Below, piece after piece: positions 17,710-25,766 of a DNA stretch of 33,854 nt. Origin of the DNA: Planctomycetaceae bacterium (GTDB lineage Bacteria > Planctomycetota > Planctomycetia > Pirellulales > Pirellulaceae); contig JAAYDI010000151.1 of NCBI GenBank assembly GCA_012729315.1, forward strand, positions 1 through 33,854. Direction: 5' to 3'. The translations under genes and the position numbers were made by a program. Below the pieces are notes generated by a model that was given only the letters and a program-made list of their open reading frames with translations, was not told the DNA's origin and ran no database searches. Each line of letters starts with the position of its first letter. Positions within the stretch are counted from its first letter, which is position 1.

Positions 17710-18612
17710 TCAGTTGCGGTGGTGCATCCCCAGCCGGTTGCTCAGGTAGGTGGCCAGCGCGGCATCCAGCGGCTCGCTGGTGCGCAACAGAGCGTAGTCG
17801 ATCATCTGCCGCGCGCAGCCGAGGCGGACATCGTCCAGGAACAGGCGGACCGCTGCCAGGTACCCCTCGCGCAGCGCGCGCGGATTGCAGTGCAGGTAGT
17901 CCGGGGATTCGAGTCCTTCGAACCGTGTGGGGCCGGCGAAGGGGAAGTCCAGTTCGTCGTCGTCCATGACGTGGAAGACCAGCAGGTCATGGCCGCGCTG
18001 GCGGAGCAGCTTCAGGCCGCGCAGCGTGCCGGCCTGGTCGGCCAGCAGGTCGGAAAACAGGATCACCATGCCCCGCCGCGGCGTCCCCTCCGCCACCGTG
18101 CGGAAGATGTGGTACATGTCGGTCTTGTCCCGGGGGCGACTGACCTCCAACGCGTCGATCACCGACAGCAGATGATTCCGCTTGCTGCGGATCGGCACCT
18201 GCGTGCGCACCCGCTCGTCGAACGTGCAACAGCCGACGGCGTCGTTCTGTTTGAGCACCAGGTAGGCCAGGCTGGCCGCCAGCGTGCAGGCGTATTCGTA
18301 CTTGGTCAGCGCGCCGCTGCCGTAGGCCATGCTGTGGGACACGTCGACCAGCAGCGTGCACCGCACGTTCGTGTCCTCTTCGAACTGCTTGACGTAGATG
18401 CGGTCCTGCCGTGCCCAGACCTTCCAGTCCACATGGCGCAGATCGTCCCCCGGCACATACTCGCGGTGCTGCCGGAACTCCACCGACTGGCCGAAGTACG
18501 GGCTGCGATGCATGCCCGCCAGGAACCCTTCGACGATGTGGCGTGCACGCAGCTCCAGCCGCGCAATACGCTTGATCGCTTCAGGATGCAAATATCTTCT
18601 TGAATCGGGCAT
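17710..18612 (-). CDS. DUF58 family protein
   Basis: A 300-residue protein carrying the hallmark DUF58 motif [17 protein letters not shown] (about 55-71) followed by VKQFEEDTN, and a vWA-like fold with [13 protein letters not shown] (about 88-100). Full length for the short DUF58 subfamily and without membrane segments, so cytoplasmic. DUF58 proteins are regularly encoded beside MoxR ATPases and are thought to act with them on vWA membrane partners. The start ATG lies inside the MoxR gene (32-nt overlap); the N-terminus from that ATG ([15 protein letters not shown]) fits the family well, so the overlap is accepted. Confidence 0.95.
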   Translation of the reverse strand: MPDSRRYLHPEAIKRIARLELRARHIVEGFLAGMHRSPYFGQSVEFRQHREYVPGDDLRHVDWKVWARQDRIYVKQFEEDTNVRCTLLVDVSHSMAYGSGALTKYEYACTLAASLAYLVLKQNDAVGCCTFDERVRTQVPIRSKRNHLLSVIDALEVSRPRDKTDMYHIFRTVAEGTPRRGMVILFSDLLADQAGTLRGLKLLRQRGHDLLVFHVMDDDELDFPFAGPTRFEGLESPDYLHCNPRALREGYLAAVRLFLDDVRLGCARQMIDYALLRTSEPLDAALATYLSNRLGMHHRN

Positions 18613-19642
18613 CGCTCGTCAGCTCGTCTTCCTTGGTGGGAGTAATGGCAACCAGTCGCTGGACGATCTCGTCGGCCGTCACGCCGTCGCTCTCCGCCGC
18701 GAAGTTCACGACCAGCCGGTGCCGCAGGACCGGTTTGGCCAGCGTCGCGATGTCGTCAGTCGACACATGCGTCCGGCCGTGTAGCAGCGCGCGGGCCTTG
18801 CCGCCGAGTATCAAAAACTGCACGGCACGCGGCCCGGCGCCCCAAGAGACCATGTCCTGCACGAAATCGGGAGTGCCGGGAGCGCCCACACGCGTCTGAC
18901 GCACCAGCGCCAGGGCATAGCGGATCACGTGGTCCGTGACCGGGACCTGACGCACCGTCCGCTGCAGATCCAGAATCTCCTCCGCCGTGAGCACCGGCTG
19001 CACCTGGTCGGTCTCGAGCGCCGTCGTCCGGCGGGCCACTTCGAATTCCTCGTCGAAACTCGGGTAGTCAACGTACACCTTGAACATGAAGCGGTCCTGC
19101 TGGGCCTCGGGCAACGGGTAAGTGCCCTCCTGCTCGATCGGATTCTGTGTGGCCAGCACGAAGAACGGGTCGGCCAGCGGGTGCCGCACCCGACCGACCG
19201 TCACCTGCCGCTCCTGCATCGCCTCGAGCAGCGCCGCCTGCGTCTTGGGAGGTGTGCGGTTGATCTCGTCTGCCAGGATCGTGTGGGAGAACAGGGGGCC
19301 CTCCAGAAAACGCCGCTCGCGCGCGCCGGTCGCGCGGTTCTCCTCGATGATCTCCGTGCCCGTGATGTCCGCCGGCATGAGGTCGGGGGTGAACTGGATG
19401 CGGCTGAACGTCAGATTGAGGGTCCGCGACAAGGTGCTGATCATGAGGGTCTTGGCCAGCCCTGGCACCCCTTCCAGCAGGCAATGCCCCCGGCTGAAGA
19501 GCGTAATGAGCAGCTCGTCAATCACCTGCTGCTGGCCGACAATCACGTGGGCCAGTTGACCCAGGATCCGCGCACGCGCCTCTCCCAGTTTCTGGATGGC
19601 CGTGGTGTCCAAATCTCCTCCTGCGGAAGCGTGGCTCGTCAT
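18581..19642 (-). CDS. MoxR-family AAA+ ATPase
   Basis: A 353-residue AAA+ protein, the usual MoxR length. The Walker A motif is GVPGLAKT (58-65), Walker B TILADE (121-126), sensor-1 region [11 protein letters not shown] (163-173), and the family signature [12 protein letters not shown] (177-188) is present. It is a cytoplasmic chaperone-type ATPase expected to remodel vWA-containing partners such as those encoded directly downstream. It is the first gene of the minus-strand run. AGAGGA lies about 8 nt before the ATG. A 219-nt gap separates it from the upstream PQQ gene, so its own promoter is likely there, though I could not identify a good one. Confidence 0.96.
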   Translation of the reverse strand: MTSHASAGGDLDTTAIQKLGEARARILGQLAHVIVGQQQVIDELLITLFSRGHCLLEGVPGLAKTLMISTLSRTLNLTFSRIQFTPDLMPADITGTEIIEENRATGARERRFLEGPLFSHTILADEINRTPPKTQAALLEAMQERQVTVGRVRHPLADPFFVLATQNPIEQEGTYPLPEAQQDRFMFKVYVDYPSFDEEFEVARRTTALETDQVQPVLTAEEILDLQRTVRQVPVTDHVIRYALALVRQTRVGAPGTPDFVQDMVSWGAGPRAVQFLILGGKARALLHGRTHVSTDDIATLAKPVLRHRLVVNFAAESDGVTADEIVQRLVAITPTKEDELTSDARFKKIFAS

Positions 19643-19861
19643 GAAGCATTCCTCTGCTGATGATTCCCGGACGGTTGGTGGCTCGTTTGCATGCGGGGGA
19701 CTCGGCCGGCTGCGCGGGGCACGCCGACGGGAGCGGCGGGGCGGAGACCCGTGTCTCCACGGTACAAGGATAGGTTTACCGCGGCTGCTTGCCCAGTATT
19801 CTGACCCGGCGGCGGTCGATCCGGATGCACGGCTGCACAGTCTGGATCCCCGCTACGATCG

Positions 19862-22800
19862 CTACTCCTTCTGGTCTTCGGCCTGCGACTCGATGTCCTC
19901 TTCGGTGTCTTCTTCGATGTCTCCCTGGGCCTCTTCTTGGACGCCCTCCTCGCCCGGCTCCTTGGGGCGGGCGATGGCCTGCAGGATCCCCCGGGCGATC
20001 TTGCCGACCTGCTGGAGCGCGTCGGGTTTGGGTGGAGCAGGCTTGAACTGGAGCGGTGGTTGCTGCGCCACGGGCTCGTCGGTGAAGGCCAGGACATGCT
20101 GTTTCGCGCCGGCACTGATCAGCATCTTGTGCTCCTGCGGGAGCAGGGAGATGGAATAGGAGCGGACCATGGGCAGGTCGTTGTCGTAGAGCAGCTGGCG
20201 TCCATCGCGTTTGTCCATGCACAGCAGCGAGCCCCGGATGGCGGCGCGCGGTGCCGAATCGGGCGACGGTGGCTGGATGTTCTGGAAGAAGGCGACGGCC
20301 GGCGATTCCGGGGGCTGGTCCAGCGGGCAGCAGAGCCGGGCCACTTCGGCGGCGGCCGGCCAGAGCGGCTTGCCGGTGTGCATATCGAGCGCGTAGATGC
20401 GGCCATTGATTTCCGGGCACAGATCGGACCCGAGCGGCGACCACGAGCGGACGCGCGCCATGCTGGCGTCCTCCTGCGGCTCCAGGCGGCTGGCCAGCAC
20501 CAGACAGGTGTCCCGGCTGGGAATAATGTGCAGCCGGGCGAGCTGCGGTTCGGCGTCCAGTTGGGCCGTGAACCGCTCCGCGCCGTCGGCGAGCGTCAGG
20601 AGGGTGAACTGCCCGGAGGTTTCCAGCACCGCCAGCGCTTCCCGGCCCACCAGCGCACACTGCGCCCCGGCGGAGAATTTGCGCTGCCAGACGTCCTGCT
20701 CCGCCCAGGCGTCGAACCAGCGCACGATCAGCTGCTGGTCGACCAGCTGGCAGTGCAGCACGCAGCGCCCGGAGGTGATCCAGCGGTCCCGGCGCGTCCC
20801 GACAAAGCGGCGCTCCAGCATCGTGCCGTCCGCCGCATTCAGCACGATGGCCTCGTCGTGGTCCGGGGGGGCGAGGAACAGGTACTCGTCGTCGCCGAAC
20901 AGATCCGACCCGGCCGGCATCCCGCCGCGTGCCCAGATGGTTTCGCCCGTCAATGGATCGGCGCAGATCAGCTCCTGCAGCTTCTGATAGAAGAACCCTG
21001 CTGCGGTGATCGGTCCGATCGAGCCCATGGGACGCAGGTTTTCTGAGAACACGTAGCGGGTCGGTCCCCACGGTCGCACGATCGCATTGGCCGACGCCTG
21101 CATCGTGCCGCTCGAGGCCAGCCCGCTCGAGACGTCCTGGCGCCACAGCACCACATCATCGCGCGCGCTCGCGTCGTAGAGCGCGTCGATCGCCATGACG
21201 TCGCCGCCCACGCACAGGATCACCAGGTGCCCCTCCGCCGCTGCCGCACCCGCCGGCACGTTGACGTTGGGCAGAATCAGCTGGTTGCCGTCCCCGACCT
21301 GCACCTGCGTGGTCGGGTTGCCAAAGCCGTCGCGGAAGACCACCAGATTCTGCTGGCGGTTGTAGACCAGCGAGACGTCGGCGGGAAACGGGCCGCCGAC
21401 GTCGGTCAGCTCGATGCCAAACATGCTGGCATACGCGGGGAACATGTTGCGCTCCGCCTCCGCGGCCGTCACCTTGCCATACGGCCAGCGCAGGCTGGGT
21501 GAAAGCGCCTCCTGGAGGGCGGGATCGGCCAGGGCCTCGGCCGCGACCTGCTGGCCGGTCTGCCCGTCACGCACCGGCACATCCGCCCACTGGCGCGCCA
21601 GCCGCTTGTAGCAGTCGCCCGCCTCCGGCAGCCGCAGGTGGGCGCGCAGCAGTTCCGCCAGCCAGGCGGTGGCCTGCGCGGCGATCGCCGGATCGCGCGA
21701 TTCCTGCAACGGAATCAGGCAGAGTTCCGCGTTGAGCGGCTGTTCCTGGTCGAGCAGCAGGCGGGCCAACTGCAGCTGCGCGTGTTCCCCCAGCGGATGG
21801 CGGCCGAAGTAATTGACGAACTGCCGGAGCTCCCGGACCGATGACCGTTGGCTCAACTCCGCGAATCGCGTCGTTACCACCGCGTCGATCCGCTGCTTCA
21901 CCGCTGCGTCCGCGTGGGCCAGCATCTCACCCACATTGACAGCAATCCAGCGATCGCGCCGCACCCGCAGGTCGGCATCGACACGCACCATGTCGGGGCG
22001 ATCCGAATCGTCGGCCAGCCCTGACCCGGTTCCGTCGAGCGACGCCAGCTTGAGGAAGAATTCCGCCGATTCGTCCAGCGCGCCGGCGGCGCGCAGTCCG
22101 ACGGCCATCAGCCGGTAGAACTCGGCTCGCTGCGCCGGCTGATCGATGAGCGTTTCCAGTTCGGCCGCCAGTTGGCGGTTGGCCTGAAAGCCGCTGCGCA
22201 TCGCGGACATGAGCGCCTGCACCAGCGATGCGCGGATCGCATCGTCCTGCGGCGCCAGCCGGTAGGCGTGCCGCAACACCTCCACCGCCTCGCCATGGAC
22301 GCCGTCGTACAGCAGCAGCTCGGCCCGCCGCGTCAGGGCCCAGATGTCGTCCGGGTCGGCCTCGAGGCGGCGCGCGACGTCGGCCCGCAGCGGCTCGGTC
22401 TGATAGTAGGCCGCCAGCCAATCGACGTTCTGCGACACGAGCTGGTCTTTGTAGGCTACCAGGTTCCCCAGCGGTAGACTGGTTTCCACCTCCGACACGA
22501 TGTTTCCGGTGGCCAGCTCGAATCGGAGCAGCTGGCTGGCTGTCGTCGGCAGGTAATAGGCGTCTCCCGTCCGGATGCCGCGGCCGCTGGGCAACCCCTG
22601 CGGCAGCGGCTGAGTCCACGTGACGGAACCGTCTGCCAGGGCGATTGCCTGCACGCGGTCGGCACCCACCATCACCGCCTGGCCGTCGACGACACAGGCC
22701 GTGTAGAGCAGACCGTTGCGGGGCTGCGGATCCCACACCGGCTTGCCCGTGACCAGATCCAGGCAGTGCAGCTGGTCGGATTCCACGGGGGTCACGAGCA

Positions 22801-24628
22801 CGCGGCCGTCCGCAATGGTGACCGTGGCGTCGAGCCAGCGCTTGCCGAACTCCCGGACCGGGGTCGGATAGATGCTGAAGCCGGTGCGCCGGACCGTCGC
22901 CGCATGCGCGTATTGATAACCCCACAGCAGAGACCGGGTCGCGATGTCCACGGCCACGACGGCGCCGGCTGACGTGGGACAGACCAGCACGCCGTCCGAA
23001 AACGACGGAGAGGCACCGGCTGCCCGCCGCGTGGGATCGTTCATGATTTCGCGCTGATCCACATGCGCCAGCTGCTGAGCCCACTGCAGCTGGCCAGTGG
23101 CCGCGTCCAGCACCACGAGCCGAATCTCGCTGTTGATCTCGGCCAGCACGTACAGCTGCCCCATCAGCGGCAGCGGGGCGCCGAGGAAGAACGCGCCGGC
23201 CAGTTGCGGTTCGTCGGTGCCATCGACGTCGCCCACGATCCAACGCAACTTGCCCTGCGCACCCAGGTCCAACGCCACCAGCTGGTTCGTTTCGCCCAGT
23301 CCGTCCGGGCTCTGCCGCCCCAGCGCCAGCACGCGGGTAGATAGCTCCTGAAGATTGGACGTCAGTCGCCACAGCAGGAACACCTGCTGCCCGTCACTGC
23401 TGATCTGCCCGTAGGGGGCGTCGTCCCAGACACGCTGCGTCAGCTCCAGCGCATACGGGTCCGGCACCCGACCGTCGGGGCGAAACTGGTCGGATGGCAG
23501 CGGATCTTCTTCCGTCTCCTCGAACCAGGGGAAATGCCAGATGCGTTTGCCGGACTGCATGTCGACCGCCATCAGCTGCCGTGGCGTGCGGATGACGACC
23601 ACATCCGACACCACCAGCGGCTGCAGCGTCGGGATGGCGGGGATCCCCTGGTCCCGGAAACTGTTGCGCTGCTGCTCGATCGTCTCCTCGTCCGTCGGAT
23701 GATTGGCGGCCCGCACGCGCCACCGCGCTGTGAGCAGGGGGAAACCGCCCCGGCTCTCCGCGTTGCGCGCCGCGTTGCCGCGGAACAGCACCCACTCGGT
23801 CGCCTCCTCCCGCTCGGAGTTCAACAGCGGACCGACCAGCTGCTCCAGCCAGGTCAACGCCTGCTCCTCGTCCTGGAAAAGTGACACTTGTGTGTCACCA
23901 ATTCGGAAAGCCGCCTGCGGAGCGCTCGATTTCAGCTCGACCAATGTTGCGCGGGCACGGTCCGGCATGCCGGACATCAGCCAGCAGGTGGCCAGCAACA
24001 CCGACAGCTCCGGCTCGTACTGCTGCACCGCCTGCCGGCTGCCCACCAGACGCTCGAACCGCAGCGCGGCGGCCAGTGGCCGCCCCTGATCGAGATAGTA
24101 CCGCCCGATCAGCATCGTGGCTTCGTACCCGGCGCTGGTGTGGAAGTACCGCCGCGTCACCTCCACCAGCTGCGTAAAATCACGCGTCTCCAACGCCCGC
24201 TCCAGCATCTGCCGCGCGTCGGCGCCAAACTTGAGCTCGTACAGCTCCCGCCCTTTGTCCGGCATCGTACCGAGCATCCGCTGCGCTTCCGATTTCAGAC
24301 TCGTCTGCGTGCCGCCCGCTTCCGATTCGGAAAGAAAATAGTCCTGCTCAGCACCCGGATCGGCGCCCTGGGGGTCCGTACCCGCAGAAGCCAGCAGCTG
24401 GCCCAACAGATCCACCGCCTCACTCAGTTGCCCCTCCTCCAACGCCTTGGCGGCACGGCTCAACTGCTGACGCAAATTGCGCGGCGCCGGCAGGAAGATG
24501 TCCATCGCCTCCTCGCCCGCCCGGCCCTGCCGCGCCACGATCTGACCCCAGACACTCTCACTCGGCAGCGATACGAGCAGGCAGGCAAACGCTGACGCGC
24601 AGGCAAGTGAGCGAAGATAACGAATCAT
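19862..24628 (-). CDS. large exported TPR and PQQ-like beta-propeller protein
   Basis: A 1588-residue product counted from ATG 24628. It has a signal peptide (about 1-27, ending SVWGQ), helical TPR-like repeats (about 45-330), a first beta-propeller with PQQ-type blades (about 330-690; for example GKRIWHFPW, GQLQWAQQL, LLWGYQYAH, GKPVWDP, GSVTWTQPL), a second helical stretch (about 740-1060), a second propeller (about 1080-1500; GETIWARGG, GKPLWPAA) and a strongly acidic C-terminal tail. Blades of this type need not bind PQQ; in planctomycetes such proteins are generally uncharacterised and probably act as periplasmic scaffolds or sensors. The frame is open 50 codons further upstream, but the signal peptide right after ATG 24628 decides the start; only a weak GGGATT precedes it. 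It is on the same strand as the MoxR run but separated by 219 nt, so co-transcription is uncertain. Confidence 0.9.
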   Translation of the reverse strand: MIRYLRSLACASAFACLLVSLPSESVWGQIVARQGRAGEEAMDIFLPAPRNLRQQLSRAAKALEEGQLSEAVDLLGQLLASAGTDPQGADPGAEQDYFLSESEAGGTQTSLKSEAQRMLGTMPDKGRELYELKFGADARQMLERALETRDFTQLVEVTRRYFHTSAGYEATMLIGRYYLDQGRPLAAALRFERLVGSRQAVQQYEPELSVLLATCWLMSGMPDRARATLVELKSSAPQAAFRIGDTQVSLFQDEEQALTWLEQLVGPLLNSEREEATEWVLFRGNAARNAESRGGFPLLTARWRVRAANHPTDEETIEQQRNSFRDQGIPAIPTLQPLVVSDVVVIRTPRQLMAVDMQSGKRIWHFPWFEETEEDPLPSDQFRPDGRVPDPYALELTQRVWDDAPYGQISSDGQQVFLLWRLTSNLQELSTRVLALGRQSPDGLGETNQLVALDLGAQGKLRWIVGDVDGTDEPQLAGAFFLGAPLPLMGQLYVLAEINSEIRLVVLDAATGQLQWAQQLAHVDQREIMNDPTRRAAGASPSFSDGVLVCPTSAGAVVAVDIATRSLLWGYQYAHAATVRRTGFSIYPTPVREFGKRWLDATVTIADGRVLVTPVESDQLHCLDLVTGKPVWDPQPRNGLLYTACVVDGQAVMVGADRVQAIALADGSVTWTQPLPQGLPSGRGIRTGDAYYLPTTASQLLRFELATGNIVSEVETSLPLGNLVAYKDQLVSQNVDWLAAYYQTEPLRADVARRLEADPDDIWALTRRAELLLYDGVHGEAVEVLRHAYRLAPQDDAIRASLVQALMSAMRSGFQANRQLAAELETLIDQPAQRAEFYRLMAVGLRAAGALDESAEFFLKLASLDGTGSGLADDSDRPDMVRVDADLRVRRDRWIAVNVGEMLAHADAAVKQRIDAVVTTRFAELSQRSSVRELRQFVNYFGRHPLGEHAQLQLARLLLDQEQPLNAELCLIPLQESRDPAIAAQATAWLAELLRAHLRLPEAGDCYKRLARQWADVPVRDGQTGQQVAAEALADPALQEALSPSLRWPYGKVTAAEAERNMFPAYASMFGIELTDVGGPFPADVSLVYNRQQNLVVFRDGFGNPTTQVQVGDGNQLILPNVNVPAGAAAAEGHLVILCVGGDVMAIDALYDASARDDVVLWRQDVSSGLASSGTMQASANAIVRPWGPTRYVFSENLRPMGSIGPITAAGFFYQKLQELICADPLTGETIWARGGMPAGSDLFGDDEYLFLAPPDHDEAIVLNAADGTMLERRFVGTRRDRWITSGRCVLHCQLVDQQLIVRWFDAWAEQDVWQRKFSAGAQCALVGREALAVLETSGQFTLLTLADGAERFTAQLDAEPQLARLHIIPSRDTCLVLASRLEPQEDASMARVRSWSPLGSDLCPEINGRIYALDMHTGKPLWPAAAEVARLCCPLDQPPESPAVAFFQNIQPPSPDSAPRAAIRGSLLCMDKRDGRQLLYDNDLPMVRSYSISLLPQEHKMLISAGAKQHVLAFTDEPVAQQPPLQFKPAPPKPDALQQVGKIARGILQAIARPKEPGEEGVQEEAQGDIEEDTEEDIESQAEDQKE

Positions 24629-25062
24629 GCCGCAATCCCAGTATCCGGTCCTGTCACTCCAGCTCGGCGCGCCTGGCCAGACGGCCGCCCTTCCCGGAAG
24701 CCCACTGCGCCAGCCCGCACCATTGCCACCTGCACCTGTCCTCGGCGATGCAACATACCACCGCCGACACCCCTGCAAAACGCCTCGTACAGACTCCCGC
24801 GGGACGTGCCTGTACAGCCCGGGACACGGCTGCCAGAGAGCCCTTCAGAATAACGTAACTTCAAATTCGTAAATATCTTATAGAACTGATGCCAGACAGG
24901 CAACTTTACCGCGCCCCGCAACGCCTGGCAGCGGCTGTGACGAGCGTGCCAGAGACCACTGCCCGGGCACTCCGGAGCCGTTTCACGCCGGAATACCCGA
25001 GGAAAACCGAGACGCAATGGGTGAAATCTGCTGTTTTTGCGGGGTTTTCTGCCGACTTAGGG

Positions 25063-25090
25063 TTGAAATTCTGGGGCGACAGTATCTAAT
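25063..25090 (+). promoter_or_regulatory. sigma-70-like promoter of the HU-like gene
   Basis: TTGAAA (25063-25068) and TCTAAT (25085-25090), each one base from consensus, with a 16-nt spacer in a locally AT-rich stretch 72 nt before the start codon. It is a prediction by eye. Confidence 0.5.
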
Positions 25091-25144
25091 CATCGCGTTC
25101 CGCATTGCGGAAAGGTGTACAACGTAGGCAACGGGTTACCTCAC

Positions 25145-25152
25145 AAGGAGGG
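25145..25152 (+). promoter_or_regulatory. strong Shine-Dalgarno of the HU-like gene
   Basis: AAGGAGGG, 9 nt before ATG 25162. Much stronger than the sites of most other genes here, consistent with an abundant protein. A nearer ATG at 25155 is in another frame and leads nowhere recognisable. Confidence 0.75.
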
Positions 25153-25161
25153 TAATGAGCC

Positions 25162-25482
25162 ATGGCGAAAGCTTCAGCCAAGCCGCCGACAAAGACCGAG
25201 ATCATCAGCAACATCGCCCAGGCAACTGACTTGTCCAAGAAGGAAGTCGCGGCCGTGTTCACGGCACTGGCTGCCGAGATCAAGCGGGCGATCGGCAAGC
25301 GCGGTGGCCCGGGACAGTTCACCGTCCCCGGTCTGTGCAAGATCACGGTGGTGCGTAAGCCGGCCACGAGAGAGCGCAAGGGAATCAATCCGTTCACGGG
25401 TGAAGCGACGGTGTTTGCCGCCAAGCCCGCGCGCAACGTCATCAAGATCCGGGCGCTCAAGGCGCTCAAGGATATGGTCTGA
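25162..25482 (+). CDS. HU/IHF-family DNA-binding protein
   Basis: A 106-residue basic protein of the HU/IHF family. An N-terminal helical part (KTEIISNIAQATDLSKKEVAAVF) forms the dimer body. The beta-arm region is less typical (GQFTVPGLCKITVVRKPATRERKGINPFTG) and ends in the usual KPARNVIKIRALKALKDMV helix. HU proteins bend and compact DNA as dimers. It is somewhat longer than the usual 90 residues because of a Lys/Ala/Pro-rich N-terminal extension (AKASAKPPTK). The arm motif PATRERKGINPFTGE replaces the more common AR.GRNP.TGE, a variant I associate with planctomycetes. It is a single-gene unit on the plus strand with its own promoter, strong ribosome binding site and terminator. Confidence 0.95.
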   Translation: MAKASAKPPTKTEIISNIAQATDLSKKEVAAVFTALAAEIKRAIGKRGGPGQFTVPGLCKITVVRKPATRERKGINPFTGEATVFAAKPARNVIKIRALKALKDMV

Positions 25483-25513
25483 TCCCGCCGACTGTTCATC
25501 CTGCTTCTGTGCG

Positions 25514-25576
25514 CACTCGTCAACCGCCGATCGGGCGTCGCAAGACACCGGGCGGTTGACGGGTGTGCTGTTTTTT
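25514..25576 (+). terminator. intrinsic terminator of the HU-like gene
   Basis: A 15-bp inverted repeat with one mismatch (25514-25528 and 25551-25565; core CGTCAACCGCC / GGCGGTTGACG) starting 31 nt after the stop codon, followed 5 nt later by TTTTTT (25571-25576). A good rho-independent terminator for the plus strand. Confidence 0.8.
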
Positions 25577-25679
25577 GCCGTCAGTTCTCGGCCAGGTGGC
25601 GGGGTGGTTTCACGACACTGGCGACGACGGCTGCGGATACCAGAAGCCCGGCGGCGAGGTAGCACGAGACCGCGCAGTC

Positions 25680-25742
25680 CTGGTAGACGTCGTTCTGGTA
25701 GACGTTAGTTCTGGTAGACGTTAGTTCTGGTAGACGTTGTAG
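25680..25742. repeat. 16-bp tandem repeat, about four copies
   Basis: Copies of CTGGTAGACGTTAGTT: 25680-25694 (15 bp, variant), 25695-25710 and 25711-25726 (identical), and 25727-25742 (variant end). It lies between the HU terminator and the end of the subtilase gene, just beyond the subtilase stop at 25767. The period is not a multiple of three, so it is unlikely to be coding. It has no inverted symmetry strong enough for a terminator. Confidence 0.92.
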
Positions 25743-25766
25743 AGCTTGCGGGCCGACCCGAACCGC

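Larger units (their letters stand above)
24629..25161. other. divergent intergenic region between the PQQ-propeller gene and the HU-like gene
   Basis: 533 bases with no supported gene. An AT-rich patch (about 24848-24888) stands out from the GC-rich surroundings. On the minus strand it contains TATAAG with TTGCCT 15 nt before it, a weak candidate promoter for the PQQ gene with a spacing that is too short to be persuasive. The plus-strand promoter of the HU-like gene is listed separately. The remaining 24629-24840 is GC-rich leader of the PQQ gene without a recognised riboswitch or strong hairpin. Confidence 0.5.

Noticed and set aside
19743-19758. GGAGAC/GTCTCC hairpin between the PQQ gene and the MoxR gene
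   Set aside because: It has a short 6-bp stem with no T-run and lies over 100 nt from the PQQ stop, so neither terminator nor operator can be supported.
24848-24888. AT-rich patch as a promoter of the PQQ gene
   Set aside because: TATAAG is a fair -10 but the only -35-like hexamer (TTGCCT) is 15 nt away, so it is mentioned only inside the intergenic entry.
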